Source of the DNA: Filimonas zeae
GTDB lineage: Bacteria; Bacteroidota; Bacteroidia; Chitinophagales; Chitinophagaceae
Direction of reading: 5' to 3'
DNA length: 64,000 bases
Assembly (NCBI RefSeq): GCF_014641615.1
Contig: NZ_BMIB01000001.1
Location: forward strand, 1,302,769-1,366,768
Part shown: positions 55,533 through 64,000 of the stretch, in pieces
Layout of the letters: every line of letters starts with the position of its first letter
Position numbering within the stretch: position 1 is the first letter of the stretch
The notes under the pieces: generated by a model
The model's database searches: none
The model's input: only the letters and a program-made list of their open reading frames with translations
Told to the model about the DNA's origin: nothing
Translations under genes and position numbers: made by a program

Positions 55533-55567
55533 AAGCTGCTTCTATAAACACAGGGGCAGCTTTTTTG
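55533..55567 (+). terminator. Intrinsic terminator
   Basis: AAGCTGC pairs with GCAGCTT across a 16-nt loop, followed by a run of T (55561-55566), 44 bp after the cysteine-rich gene. Confidence 0.7.
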
Positions 55568-55599
55568 TTTTAGTAATGCGGAGGTGGTTTATGTTATAT

Positions 55600-55627
55600 T
55601 TACAATTTGTAATATTAACAATTGTTA
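55600..55627 (+). promoter_or_regulatory. Two adjacent palindromes upstream of prpB
   Basis: TTACAA-T-TTGTAA (55600-55612) and TAACAATTGTTA (55616-55627) are both perfect palindromes, 3 bp apart. They lie 58-85 bp before the prpB start, placed to act as a double operator for the prpBCD operon. Confidence 0.6.
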
Positions 55628-55684
55628 GTTCGGTGAGCAGAATAGCCTATATTCGTTTGAAGCTTTCAATTGTTTAACAGCCAT

Positions 55685-56590
55685 ATGAGTATGAGTAATC
55701 CTGTATTACAATCTCCCGGATACCGTTTCCGGGAGGCATTAAAAAAAGAGTTCCCGCTTCAGATTGTGGGTGCTGTTAACGCCAACCATGCGTTGCTGGC
55801 TCAGCAGGCTGGGTTTCAGGCCATTTATTTGTCGGGCGGTGGGGTGGCCGCCGGTTCACTGGGTATTCCGGATTTGGGTATTACGCAGATGGAGGATGTA
55901 TTGATTGATATCCGTCGTATTACAGATGTATGTACCCTGCCATTACTGGTAGATGTAGATACCGGCTTTGGTCCTTCTGCCTTTAATGTAGCCCGCACGG
56001 TACGTTCCCTTATCAAAGCAGGTGCAGCAGCCCTGCATATTGAAGATCAGGTGGGGGCCAAACGTTGTGGTCACCGCCCTGGTAAAGAGGTGGTGAGTAA
56101 GGAGGAAATGGTAGATCGTATCAAAGCAGCTGCAGACGCCCGTACCGATGAACATTTTGTAATAGGCGCCCGTACCGATGCCTTTGCTATGGAAGGTTTG
56201 GAGAAAACCCTGGAAAGGGCGGCAGCTTATAAAGAAGCCGGGGCCGATTTCATTTTTGCCGAAGCCGTGCCGGATATTGCGCTCTACCGTCGGTTTGCAG
56301 AAGCTACCGGTTTGCCCATCCTCGCCAACATTACCGAATTTGGTATGATACCCATGTACACCACAGCGCAGTTACATGATGCCGGTGTGGCCATGGCGCT
56401 TTACCCGCTTTCTGCCTTTCGTGCTGCCAATAAGGCTGCATTGAATGTATATGAGCACATACGCAAAGATGGTACACAGCAGCAGGTGTTAAACACCATG
56501 CAAACCAGAGAAGAGTTATACAGCTCTATCGGTTACCACACCTACGAACAAAAATTAGATGAACTCTTTAAAAAGAATAAAAATGTCTAA
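55685..56590 (+). CDS. prpB: Methylisocitrate lyase
   Basis: 301 residues; ATG at 55685 preferred over an upstream TTG. The isocitrate lyase superfamily signature is present: [18 protein letters not shown] with Cys128, the metal-binding region VDVDTGFG, and IGARTDA and EAVPDIA blocks. It cleaves 2-methylisocitrate to pyruvate and succinate in the methylcitrate cycle of propionate breakdown. It overlaps prpC by 8 bases. Confidence 0.96.
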   Translation: MSMSNPVLQSPGYRFREALKKEFPLQIVGAVNANHALLAQQAGFQAIYLSGGGVAAGSLGIPDLGITQMEDVLIDIRRITDVCTLPLLVDVDTGFGPSAFNVARTVRSLIKAGAAALHIEDQVGAKRCGHRPGKEVVSKEEMVDRIKAAADARTDEHFVIGARTDAFAMEGLEKTLERAAAYKEAGADFIFAEAVPDIALYRRFAEATGLPILANITEFGMIPMYTTAQLHDAGVAMALYPLSAFRAANKAALNVYEHIRKDGTQQQVLNTMQTREELYSSIGYHTYEQKLDELFKKNKNV

Positions 56591-57737
56591 CGATACAGCG
56601 CCGGAAACATTTAAACCTAAGAAAAGCGTGATGCTTTCAGGTGTTGCCGCAGGCAACACCGCACTTTGCAGTGTAGGCAAAAGCGGAAACGACTTACATT
56701 ATCGCGGGTATAACATTCTCGATCTGGCCGCAGGGGCGCAGTTTGAAGAAGTAGCTTACCTGCTTATCTACGGCACACTGCCTACCAAAGCGCAGCTGGC
56801 TACGTATAAAGCCAAACTGAAATCGTTACGGGGACTGCCGCATTCTGTTAAAAACATTCTGCAGCAGATTCCTACCTCCGCCCATCCTATGGATGTAATG
56901 CGCAGTACGGTATCTGCCTTTGGCAGCATACAACCTGAAAAAGACGATCATAACCTGGCAGGTGCCAGAGATATAGCTGATAAATTACTGGCCTGTTTCA
57001 GTTCAGCCTTGTTGTACTGGTACCATTACTCCCACAACGGTAAAGAGATACAGGTTGAAACAGATGATGATTCTATCGGTGGCCATTTTCTTACCCTGTT
57101 GCATGGCAAAAAAATGCCTGCTTCCTGGGAAAAAGCCATGCAGATATCATTAAACCTGTATGCGGAGCATGAGTTTAATGCCTCTACTTTTACCGCACGT
57201 GTTATAGCAGGTACCGGTTCTGACTTTTATTCTGCTATTACTGGTGCCATTGGTGCCCTGAGAGGCCCCAAACATGGTGGCGCCAATGAGGTGGCTTATG
57301 ATATTCAAAGCCGTTACGCCACGCCGGACGAAGCAGAAGCGGATATACGCACACGGCTGGAACGTAAAGAAGTAATTATAGGTTTTGGCCATCCGGTATA
57401 CACCATTTCCGATCCGCGTAATGTGGTGATTAAAGAGGTGGCCCGTGGCCTTTCAGAAGAAGCCGGAGATATGCTACTGTACAATGTGGCAGAACGCCTG
57501 GAAACACTGATGTGGAACGAAAAGAAGATGTTCCCCAATCTGGATTGGTTTTCAGCGGTATCTTATCATTTGATGGGTATTCCCACACTGCTATTTACAC
57601 CATTGTTTGTTATATCACGCGTAACAGGCTGGAGCGCGCATATTATTGAGCAAAGGCAGGACGGTAAAATTATCCGCCCCAGCGCCAATTATATCGGCCC
57701 TGAAAACCGGGAATTTGTATCACTGGAACAACGCTAG
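56583..57737 (+). CDS. prpC: 2-Methylcitrate synthase
   Basis: 384 residues from the ATG at 56583. Citrate-synthase fold with [11 protein letters not shown] (active-site His), [12 protein letters not shown] and the catalytic Asp region near the C-terminus ([13 protein letters not shown]). Short type II-like length and the prpB/prpD neighbours favour propionyl-CoA use. It joins propionyl-CoA and oxaloacetate to methylcitrate. Confidence 0.95.
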   Translation: MSNDTAPETFKPKKSVMLSGVAAGNTALCSVGKSGNDLHYRGYNILDLAAGAQFEEVAYLLIYGTLPTKAQLATYKAKLKSLRGLPHSVKNILQQIPTSAHPMDVMRSTVSAFGSIQPEKDDHNLAGARDIADKLLACFSSALLYWYHYSHNGKEIQVETDDDSIGGHFLTLLHGKKMPASWEKAMQISLNLYAEHEFNASTFTARVIAGTGSDFYSAITGAIGALRGPKHGGANEVAYDIQSRYATPDEAEADIRTRLERKEVIIGFGHPVYTISDPRNVVIKEVARGLSEEAGDMLLYNVAERLETLMWNEKKMFPNLDWFSAVSYHLMGIPTLLFTPLFVISRVTGWSAHIIEQRQDGKIIRPSANYIGPENREFVSLEQR

Positions 57738-57764
57738 TTTTTACTTTAAAAAATAACACGAATA

Positions 57765-59216
57765 ATGTCTTCTCATATTTCCAACGAAAGACCGCAGCCA
57801 GATCAGGTACTGGCTGATATTGCTGATTATGTATTGTCGTATAAAATGGATAGTGACCTTGCCTGGAAAACCGCACATTACTGTTTGCTGGATACCCTGG
57901 GTTGCGGGCTGGAAGCGCTTACTTACCCCGCCTGTACCAAACTGTTAGGCCCCATAGTAAAAGGTACTATTGTACCCAACGGCGCCAAAGTACCGGGTAC
58001 ACAGTTTCAGTTAGACCCCGTACAGGCGGCGTTTAACATTGGCGCTATTATACGCTGGCTGGATTTTAACGATACCTGGCTGGCAGCGGAATGGGGGCAC
58101 CCTTCTGATAACCTGGGTGGTATACTGGCCACGGCAGACTGGCTTTCGCGCACCCGCGTAGCCAACGGCCAGGCACCCTTAAAAGTAAAACAGGTACTGG
58201 AAGCCATGATTATGGCGCATGAAATACAGGGCGTACTGGCGTTGGAAAACTCTTTTAACAAAGTGGGCCTCGATCACGTATTTCTGGTGAAAGTTGCGTC
58301 TACTGCAGTAGTAGGTAAATTACTGGGCCTTACCCGCGATGAATTGATTAATGCCGTATCGCTGGCGTTTGTAGATGGGCAATCGCTCCGTACCTACCGC
58401 CATGCACCCAATACCGGCAGCCGTAAATCATGGGCAGCAGGTGATGCTACCTCAAGAGCAGTAAGGCTGGCACTGATAGCACAAACCGGTGAAATGGGCT
58501 ACCCATCTGTACTTACCGCTAAAACATGGGGCTTCTACGATGTGTCTTTCAAAGGCAATGCGTTTAAATTTCAACGCGATTACGGCTCTTACGTAATGGA
58601 AAATGTATTGTTTAAAATATCTTTCCCTGCCGAGTTTCACTCGCAAACAGCGGTAGAAGCAGCTATGACCCTGCACCAGACCCTGAAAGCAGCAGGAAAA
58701 ACTACGGATGATATCCGTAAAATAACCATACGCACCCACGAGGCGGCTATCCGCATTATTGATAAAAAAGGACCATTGAATAACCCGGCAGACCGCGACC
58801 ACTGTATTCAGTACATGATAGCGGTACCGATGCTGTTTGGCCGCCTTACTGCTGCTGACTATGAAGATGGTATAGCAGCCGATACACGTATTGACGTGCT
58901 GCGCGATAAAATGCTATGCGTGGAAGATCCGCAGTTTACGGCTGATTACCACGACCCGCAAAAACGTTCTATTGCCAATGCCCTTACTGTAGAGTTAAAC
59001 GATGGCACGGTGCTGAATGAAGTGGTGGTAGAATACCCCATAGGCCACAAACGCAGAAGGGAAGAAGGTATACCGGAACTGATTAGAAAATACAAGATTA
59101 ATCTGGCCCGTATTTTTCCGGAAAAGCAACAGCGCGTTATACAGGAGAAAACACTGGATTACAACACAGTTGCAGAGCTGGATGTGAATGTGTTTACCGA
59201 TTTGTTTGTTATCTGA
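57765..59216 (+). CDS. prpD: 2-Methylcitrate dehydratase
   Basis: 483 residues, MmgE/PrpD family, with [30 protein letters not shown] and the [16 protein letters not shown] block. It dehydrates methylcitrate to 2-methylaconitate / aconitate-type product. It starts 27 bp after prpC and ends before a terminator. No acnD/prpF is present, so PrpD together with a housekeeping aconitase would complete the path. Confidence 0.96.
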   Translation: MSSHISNERPQPDQVLADIADYVLSYKMDSDLAWKTAHYCLLDTLGCGLEALTYPACTKLLGPIVKGTIVPNGAKVPGTQFQLDPVQAAFNIGAIIRWLDFNDTWLAAEWGHPSDNLGGILATADWLSRTRVANGQAPLKVKQVLEAMIMAHEIQGVLALENSFNKVGLDHVFLVKVASTAVVGKLLGLTRDELINAVSLAFVDGQSLRTYRHAPNTGSRKSWAAGDATSRAVRLALIAQTGEMGYPSVLTAKTWGFYDVSFKGNAFKFQRDYGSYVMENVLFKISFPAEFHSQTAVEAAMTLHQTLKAAGKTTDDIRKITIRTHEAAIRIIDKKGPLNNPADRDHCIQYMIAVPMLFGRLTAADYEDGIAADTRIDVLRDKMLCVEDPQFTADYHDPQKRSIANALTVELNDGTVLNEVVVEYPIGHKRRREEGIPELIRKYKINLARIFPEKQQRVIQEKTLDYNTVAELDVNVFTDLFVI

Positions 59217-59241
59217 TAACATACTACCTGAAATATAAGCG

Positions 59242-59275
59242 GGCACCTCATACATAATGGGGTGCCTGTTTTTTG
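59242..59275 (+). terminator. Intrinsic terminator of prpBCD
   Basis: A ten-pair stem (59242-59251 with 59257-59266, one G-U) with a 5-nt loop, followed by a run of T (59269-59274), 25 bp after prpD. Confidence 0.85.
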
Positions 59276-59321
59276 TGGAACAACCTGCGGGCGTTGGCAG
59301 GGAAAATGTACGAATAAAGGT

Positions 59322-59372
59322 TTTGTAACCGTACTGTTGCTGTACGGTTATGATACACCTTTGTAACCGGTT
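59322..59372 (+). promoter_or_regulatory. Direct and inverted repeats upstream of the FtsX-type permease
   Basis: TTTGTAACCG occurs at 59322-59331 and 59360-59369. The first copy is within AACCGTAC-N7-GTACGGTT (59327-59349) and the second within AACCGGTT (59365-59372). They lie about 90-140 bp before the permease ATG. Possible regulator sites; the regulator is unknown. Confidence 0.5.
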
Positions 59373-59462
59373 TCGCTTGTAAATAACTGTATTTTAGTTG
59401 TTTGTGTAATTGGAATGCTATTTTGTAGATTACAGGGTATTACCAGACTATAATTGCCTGTT

Positions 59463-61886
59463 ATGATTTTCAACTACCTCAAAATAGCATTCAGATCGTT
59501 ACGGAAACGCAAAGGGTTTACCGCCATCAATACCATTGGGTTGGCATTGGGGCTGGCTACCTGTATGCTTATTGTGTTTTATGTGGCAGATGAACTGAGC
59601 TATGATCGCTTTTATCCCCATGCGGATAGAATTTACCGGATTAACGATGATATAAAGTTTGGGGGTAATGAAAAATCTTACACTACTTCACCCGCTCCGT
59701 TGTCGGCTGCGTTAGCCAGTGAATTGCCACAGGTGGAAAAAGCAGTGCGCATGCGCGAAACAGGTAGTGTTAATGTACGTAAAGGCAGCCAGAACATTCA
59801 GGAAATGCGTACAGTGTTTGTAGATTCCACTTTCTTTTCTGTGTTTCAGTTACAGGCAGTGGCAGGTGATATAAAGCACGCACTGGGGCAGCCGGAATGT
59901 ATGGTGATTACTGAAAGCCGCGCGCTGAAGTATTTTGGAAAAACAGACGTGGTAGGGCAAACCCTGCTGCTCAATGGAGACAGACCCTTTAAGGTAACGG
60001 GGGTTGTTAAGGATTTACCCTCACAATGCCATTTTCATTTCGACTTTTTTATGTCTATGGGTTCACTGCCCGAAGGAAAAGACGAATCCTGGCTGAGCAA
60101 TAATTTTCAAACCTATTTGTTGCTGAAAGAAGGTACGGATGTGGCAGCATTTGAAAAGTCGATGGCTCATTTGTTTAAAAAAAATGCTGGTCCGCAGGTA
60201 CAGGCCTATCTGCATACCAGTGTGGAAGAGTTTGAGCAGAAAGGCAACTACTATCGCCTCAACCTCATTAATGTGCAGGATATACATCTGAAATCTAACC
60301 GGGTGGGCGAGTTCAGTGCCAATGGCAATATCCAGTATGTATATATCTTCTCAGTAATTGCCGCTTTTATACTGCTTATAGCCTGTGTTAACTTTATGAA
60401 CCTGTCTACCGCGCGCTCTGCCAACCGTGCCAGAGAGGTGGGGGTACGTAAGGTACTGGGGTCACTCAGAAAGCAACTGATAGCACAGTTTCTGGCAGAA
60501 TCTTTATTAATCACTTTTGTGGCGGCTATACTGGCAGTTATCATTGCTGTACTGCTAATGCCGTTGTTTAATCATATTTCCGGTAAAGAACTGCATTTTG
60601 GTTGGCAGGCAGTTAAATGGCTGGTGCCGGCATTGGTGGTTACAGTTGTGGTAGTAGGTTGCCTGGCGGGTAGTTATCCGGCTTTCTTCCTGTCTGCCTT
60701 TCAACCGGTAGAAGTGCTGAAAGGAAAGTTAAGTGCCGGGTTTAAAGGTGGTGGTTTAAGAAGTTTTCTGGTGGTATTTCAGTTCGCTATTTCTGTGTTT
60801 CTGATTATAGGCACCATAGTTATTTACAACCAGATACAGTATATACGTAATAAAGACCTGGGGTATAACCGCGATCAGTTGCTGGTATTACACCATCTGG
60901 AAAACCTGGGTAACCGTGCAGAAGCGTTGAAGCAGGAGGTGAGGCAGATACCGGGTGTACGCAATGTTACCGTTACAGCTTATCTGCCCACACTTAAAAA
61001 CCGCAGTAGTAGTACCATGTTCCGCTCACCTGCCATGGAGCAGGATAAGGCTGTTCATTCGCAGATATGGTGGGTGGATGAAGAATATATTGATGCCCTG
61101 GGGCTGCAACTGAAAGCCGGTAGAAACTTTTCCAGAGAAATGGGCACCGATTCTGCGGGCGTTATCATTAATGAATCTGCCGCACGTTTAATGGGGGAAG
61201 CCGATCCGCTGAACAAAGTGCTTTACCTGCCCCGCGATAACATGTTAAAAACCGTAAAGCCTTTTCATGTAATAGGTGTAATAAAAGATTTCAATTTTAA
61301 CTCCCTGCGCGATAATATTACCCCACTGGCGTTGTTTTATGGTGCTGATGTTTCTGTGTTGGGTATTAAAGTAAGTAGTGAGAATGTAGGGGCGGTGCTT
61401 ACCCAGGTAAAGAATACCTGGAAGAAAGTGGCGCCAGATATGGAGCTGGCCTACACTTTTATGGATGAGGATTTTGATGCAGATTACCGTGCAGAGCAGC
61501 GCATAGGTACGATAGCTGTTTCCTTTACCCTGCTGGCTATCCTTATCGCCTGTCTGGGCCTGTTTGGCCTGGCTGCCTACGCGGCAGAACAGCGTACCAA
61601 GGAAATTGGTATACGCAAGGTGCTGGGGGCTGATGTAAGTACCATTGTTACCATGTTATCGGCCGATTTTATTAAACTGGTAGTAATAGCCATTGTTATT
61701 GCCGCACCGCTGGCATGGATGGCTATGCGGCAATGGTTACAGGGCTTTGCCTACCGGCAGAGTATACAATGGTGGGTACTGGTACTGGCCGCCTTTGCAG
61801 CTGTACTGATAGCGTTTATTACCATCAGTTTCCAATCCATAAAAGCAGCGTTAACCAATCCGGTGAAGAGTTTAAAGTCGGAGTAA
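59463..61886 (+). CDS. MacB-like/FtsX ABC transporter permease
   Basis: 807 residues from the ATG at 59463. The N-terminal helix LKIAFRSLRKRKGFTAINTIGLALG starts a MacB_PCD-type periplasmic domain (about 50-265) and a FtsX block with LLIACVNFMNLSTARSANRAREVGVRKVLGS. A second periplasmic domain (about 450-660) is followed by the C-terminal FtsX block with AAEQRTKEIGIRKVLGADVSTI. About eight membrane helices in total. The ATPase partner is not encoded next to it, which is common for such proteins in Bacteroidota. Probable role in peptide or toxin export or cell-envelope stress. Confidence 0.94.
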   Translation: MIFNYLKIAFRSLRKRKGFTAINTIGLALGLATCMLIVFYVADELSYDRFYPHADRIYRINDDIKFGGNEKSYTTSPAPLSAALASELPQVEKAVRMRETGSVNVRKGSQNIQEMRTVFVDSTFFSVFQLQAVAGDIKHALGQPECMVITESRALKYFGKTDVVGQTLLLNGDRPFKVTGVVKDLPSQCHFHFDFFMSMGSLPEGKDESWLSNNFQTYLLLKEGTDVAAFEKSMAHLFKKNAGPQVQAYLHTSVEEFEQKGNYYRLNLINVQDIHLKSNRVGEFSANGNIQYVYIFSVIAAFILLIACVNFMNLSTARSANRAREVGVRKVLGSLRKQLIAQFLAESLLITFVAAILAVIIAVLLMPLFNHISGKELHFGWQAVKWLVPALVVTVVVVGCLAGSYPAFFLSAFQPVEVLKGKLSAGFKGGGLRSFLVVFQFAISVFLIIGTIVIYNQIQYIRNKDLGYNRDQLLVLHHLENLGNRAEALKQEVRQIPGVRNVTVTAYLPTLKNRSSSTMFRSPAMEQDKAVHSQIWWVDEEYIDALGLQLKAGRNFSREMGTDSAGVIINESAARLMGEADPLNKVLYLPRDNMLKTVKPFHVIGVIKDFNFNSLRDNITPLALFYGADVSVLGIKVSSENVGAVLTQVKNTWKKVAPDMELAYTFMDEDFDADYRAEQRIGTIAVSFTLLAILIACLGLFGLAAYAAEQRTKEIGIRKVLGADVSTIVTMLSADFIKLVVIAIVIAAPLAWMAMRQWLQGFAYRQSIQWWVLVLAAFAAVLIAFITISFQSIKAALTNPVKSLKSE

Positions 61887-62009
61887 TGCGGCTTCTGCTT
61901 CAACTGGAAATTTATGTCTCGCGTACCTGAACCCAATCTGACCATTTGCAAAAAATGTCCAGATCACGGTACTAATGCTGACAGTGGTATACAGGATAAA
62001 GAACGTGTT

Positions 62010-62477
62010 TTATCGTTTCTCTGCCTGTGTAGCAATCCTGTGGGCAGTAATAATTCTGTAAGCCTTCAGATACTTGTTCAAACGGGAGATGTCTTTTTCT
62101 GTTACTTCCGGTATGCGACGCACATCCATGTTATCAGTAAGATCGTTCAGTTTAACCGTGCACGATAAAGGATGCTGAAGTGTACGTTGTATGAAATGAT
62201 CGTAATCTTCCTCCTCACTCAGCTTGGTTACCCCGCGCAGCCCTTCCAGTATAAAGGGCGATAGTCCTTCTGCTTCCAGTTGCTCAAAAGTCCAACCAGT
62301 ATCTTCTACCACATCGTGTAATACGCCGCATATCTTCTCTTCTTCCGTAATACCCATATTCATTACCCGCAGTACATGGCCTATGTAAGGGGCGCCATAT
62401 TTATCCGTTTGTCCTTTGTGGGCGTTTACCGCAATTTCAATAGCTCTTTCCAGTGTCATGTTAGCTGATTTGTACAT
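62010..62477 (-). CDS. HD-domain phosphohydrolase (small alarmone/SpoT-like)
   Basis: 155 residues (or 149 from Met7 at 62459). Metal-binding HD motif VLHDVVEDTG, with the preceding His in AHKGQTDKYGAPYIGHVLRV and the later KLNDLTDNMD. The set fits a SpoT/MESH1-like (p)ppGpp hydrolase or related GTP hydrolase. No synthetase domain. It is a single-gene unit divergent from the RCC1 gene. Confidence 0.85.
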   Translation of the reverse strand: MYKSANMTLERAIEIAVNAHKGQTDKYGAPYIGHVLRVMNMGITEEEKICGVLHDVVEDTGWTFEQLEAEGLSPFILEGLRGVTKLSEEEDYDHFIQRTLQHPLSCTVKLNDLTDNMDVRRIPEVTEKDISRLNKYLKAYRIITAHRIATQAEKR

Positions 62478-62572
62478 TAAAGATACGCATGTGGTTAAAT
62501 ACCTACGTGTTATGGTCGAAATCAGAGAGTGGCAAAACAGGGCTAAAGCATAGATAGGCTATATAAATAACC

Positions 62573-62607
62573 AAAGGGCTGTACCTCCCAGGGGCAGCCC
62601 TTTTTTG
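62573..62607 (+). terminator. Orphan intrinsic terminator
   Basis: AAAGGGCTG (62573-62581) pairs with CAGCCCTTT (62595-62603) with a 13-nt loop, followed by TTTTTTG. No plus-strand gene ends nearby, as the closest upstream plus-strand stop is at 61886 with a minus-strand gene between. It may close a small RNA. Confidence 0.6.
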
Positions 62608-62696
62608 TGCCTGATACTGTAGCATACAAAGTTTTTTACTGTGCAATACGGCATAAATATTGGATGAAAAATTATTCCAAAACCCACGCCGTGTCT

Positions 62697-63830
62697 ATGA
62701 AAAAATATTACACCTGTTTTCTCCTTTTCTTTATGCTGGTTATTGCTTCCTGTAGTAAAAACGGCTCGCGGCCGGATGATTCGCGGCCTGACCCACCGGT
62801 TACTTATCCTGACAGGTATTTCAGGGAAATTTCTACCGCTTTTAGTAACACTTTAGCCCTTGACGACAGTGGGTTTGTATGGGCGGCGGGTGTTAATACC
62901 CATAACGAATTGGGCCTGGGTACCACAGGTAAGCAAACGAAGTTTGTAAAGGTGCTGGAAGGGGCCAAAGCTATTTCTATGAAGGATGACCGGGCACTGG
63001 TGCTGAAAAATGACAACAGTGTATGGACTACCGGCATGGATCCGGCAGCGGAACTGGCAAGCGGGAATATTGCTTACAACGGCCGGTTTACCAAAGTGTT
63101 TGAAGGTGCTGCGCAAATTGAGGCAGGCAACGATAACGGGTTTATCATTAAACCCGATCTTACCCTCTGGGCGGTGGGTGCTAATTTTTACAATGTAATG
63201 GGCGCTCCGGAGGGTACAGTTGGTGGCTCCACGAAATATGTAAAAATTGCTGACAATGTGCAGTCTATATCAGCCGGCAATAACTTTTACCTGCTGCTGA
63301 AAACAGATAATAGCCTTTGGGTGTGTGGCAGAAATGTGGAAGGAGCACTGGGAACAGGAACCACCGGAGAGCAGAAAGGGTTTGTGAAGGTGATGGACGG
63401 TGTTAAAGTTGTTAAGGCGCTGGAATATCATTCCCTTATTATTAAAACAGACAACAGCCTGTGGGCGTCCGGTCACAACAGCTTTGGGGAACTGGGGCTG
63501 GGTGATACGTTGCAAAGAAACAGCTTTGTAAAGGTGATGGATGGTGTTGCTTCCCTGGCAGGCGGTCGCTTTTTTTCGCTGGTTATTAAAACAGATAATA
63601 GCTTGTGGGCTAGTGGCTACAATGCCTTCGGAACATTTGGCGTAAGCAGTTCAGATCAAACCCGTTTTGTGCGGGTTATGGACAATGTTACCCGGGTATC
63701 CGCGGCAGACTACCATTCCTTCATTATTAAAGCAGATAAAACCCTCTGGGCCACTGGTGATAACTTTTGGGGCAACCTGGGTATGGAAGACAGGCAACTG
63801 ATGTTGTTTGCAAAACCGGTGTTTCGGTAA
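62697..63830 (+). CDS. RCC1-repeat lipoprotein
   Basis: 377 residues from the ATG at 62697 (MKKYYTCFLLFFMLVIASC, lipobox); earlier in-frame codons lack a signal. Seven repeats of about 49 residues with TDNSLWASGxNxFGxLGxG and FVKVMDGV cores form a seven-bladed RCC1-type propeller. It is probably a surface-exposed binding protein; function unknown. No partner gene is adjacent. Confidence 0.9.
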   Translation: MKKYYTCFLLFFMLVIASCSKNGSRPDDSRPDPPVTYPDRYFREISTAFSNTLALDDSGFVWAAGVNTHNELGLGTTGKQTKFVKVLEGAKAISMKDDRALVLKNDNSVWTTGMDPAAELASGNIAYNGRFTKVFEGAAQIEAGNDNGFIIKPDLTLWAVGANFYNVMGAPEGTVGGSTKYVKIADNVQSISAGNNFYLLLKTDNSLWVCGRNVEGALGTGTTGEQKGFVKVMDGVKVVKALEYHSLIIKTDNSLWASGHNSFGELGLGDTLQRNSFVKVMDGVASLAGGRFFSLVIKTDNSLWASGYNAFGTFGVSSSDQTRFVRVMDNVTRVSAADYHSFIIKADKTLWATGDNFWGNLGMEDRQLMLFAKPVFR

Positions 63831-63922
63831 CCGGAAAGCAGAGCGTTAAAAAAAAGGCTATAAATTTATGGAATACCGGGTAATATGCATCTATGCCCTT
63901 ATACCTTAAAAATCTCTCTGCT

Positions 63923-64000
63923 ATGAACAAGCCCCTTTTCTATGAACTACTGGCAAAATGTATGACCAGACCGCTTTCCGTGGAAGAATCAATCGCCTTG
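63923..64000 (+). CDS. N-terminal fragment, possible FecR-type anti-sigma factor
   Basis: 26 codons from the ATG at 63923 to the window end, open. The start MNKPLFYELLAKCMTRPLSV EESIAL resembles the first residues of the FecR protein at 45113 (LLFKHLQGTLSVEEQQQL). A weak call based on one short similarity. It would imply a second sigma/FecR unit beyond the window. Confidence 0.35.
   Translation, partial: MNKPLFYELLAKCMTRPLSVEESIAL

Overview
The window looks like a chromosomal segment of a Bacteroidota bacterium, most likely family Chitinophagaceae (Chitinophaga/Filimonas/Niastella-like). The basis is gene content: a SusC/SusD locus led by an ECF sigma factor and a FecR anti-sigma factor, DUF4843 and PKD-like lipoproteins, several TonB-dependent receptors, TPR-linked histidine kinases, LytS/LytTR signalling, many small lipoproteins, and weak Shine-Dalgarno signals. 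The organism is inferred from these families; no marker such as 16S rRNA is present.

Layout. 1-3.7 kb: tail of a polysaccharide utilization locus (partial DUF5123-type beta-helix protein, GH3 glycosidase with PA14 domain). 3.8-10.7 kb: an unrecognised gene, a LytS/LytTR two-component pair divergent from an outer-membrane beta-barrel receptor, then a lipoprotein preceded by the decayed 3' end of its own paralog. 10.8-17.2 kb: alcohol dehydrogenase, cupredoxin, a Crp/Fnr regulator followed by an FNR-type palindrome and a BAAT-type hydrolase, and an orphan TPR histidine kinase. 17.2-22.8 kb: small hypothetical genes, an Rpn-like nuclease, and an SDR/AraC/NTF2-like cluster.

22.4-26.6 kb is the most unusual part. 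A 1.1-kb stretch with little or no coding content holds three 84-bp GC-rich tandem repeats whose internal hairpin changes by paired substitutions between copies. Three co-directional genes of unknown family follow. The last combines a repetitive NPFQLL/TGLQ N-terminus, as seen on Bacteroidota secreted or injected effectors, with a domain carrying a His-Gly and Ser-Cys-Tyr-Gly-Gly pair like clan CD cysteine proteases.

26.7-33.2 kb: minus-strand redox cluster (two SDRs, a Crp/Fnr regulator with two identical 16-bp palindromes, an AraC regulator whose start codon lies in a perfect inverted repeat, two cytochrome P460-like proteins, RidA-like, alpha/beta hydrolase). 33.5-37.6 kb: a TPR kinase overlapping an NtrC-type response regulator, downstream of a nested dyad, then tRNA-Lys. 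38.4-41 kb: siderophore-type receptor. 41-44.4 kb: CheY-like regulator and a double-kinase hybrid sensor. 44.5-55 kb: ECF sigma, FecR, SusC, SusD, DUF4843, PKD lipoprotein and TlpA-like thioredoxin, with no glycoside hydrolase. 55.6-59.2 kb: methylcitrate-cycle operon prpBCD behind paired palindromes. 59.4-64 kb: MacB/FtsX permease, HD hydrolase, RCC1-repeat lipoprotein and a truncated gene at the edge.

The genes work together mainly as nutrient sensing and uptake units: cell-surface signalling to SusCD, two-component control of envelope functions, and small stress or redox clusters each under an adjacent regulator. All function calls come from reading the translated sequence; no database search was run.
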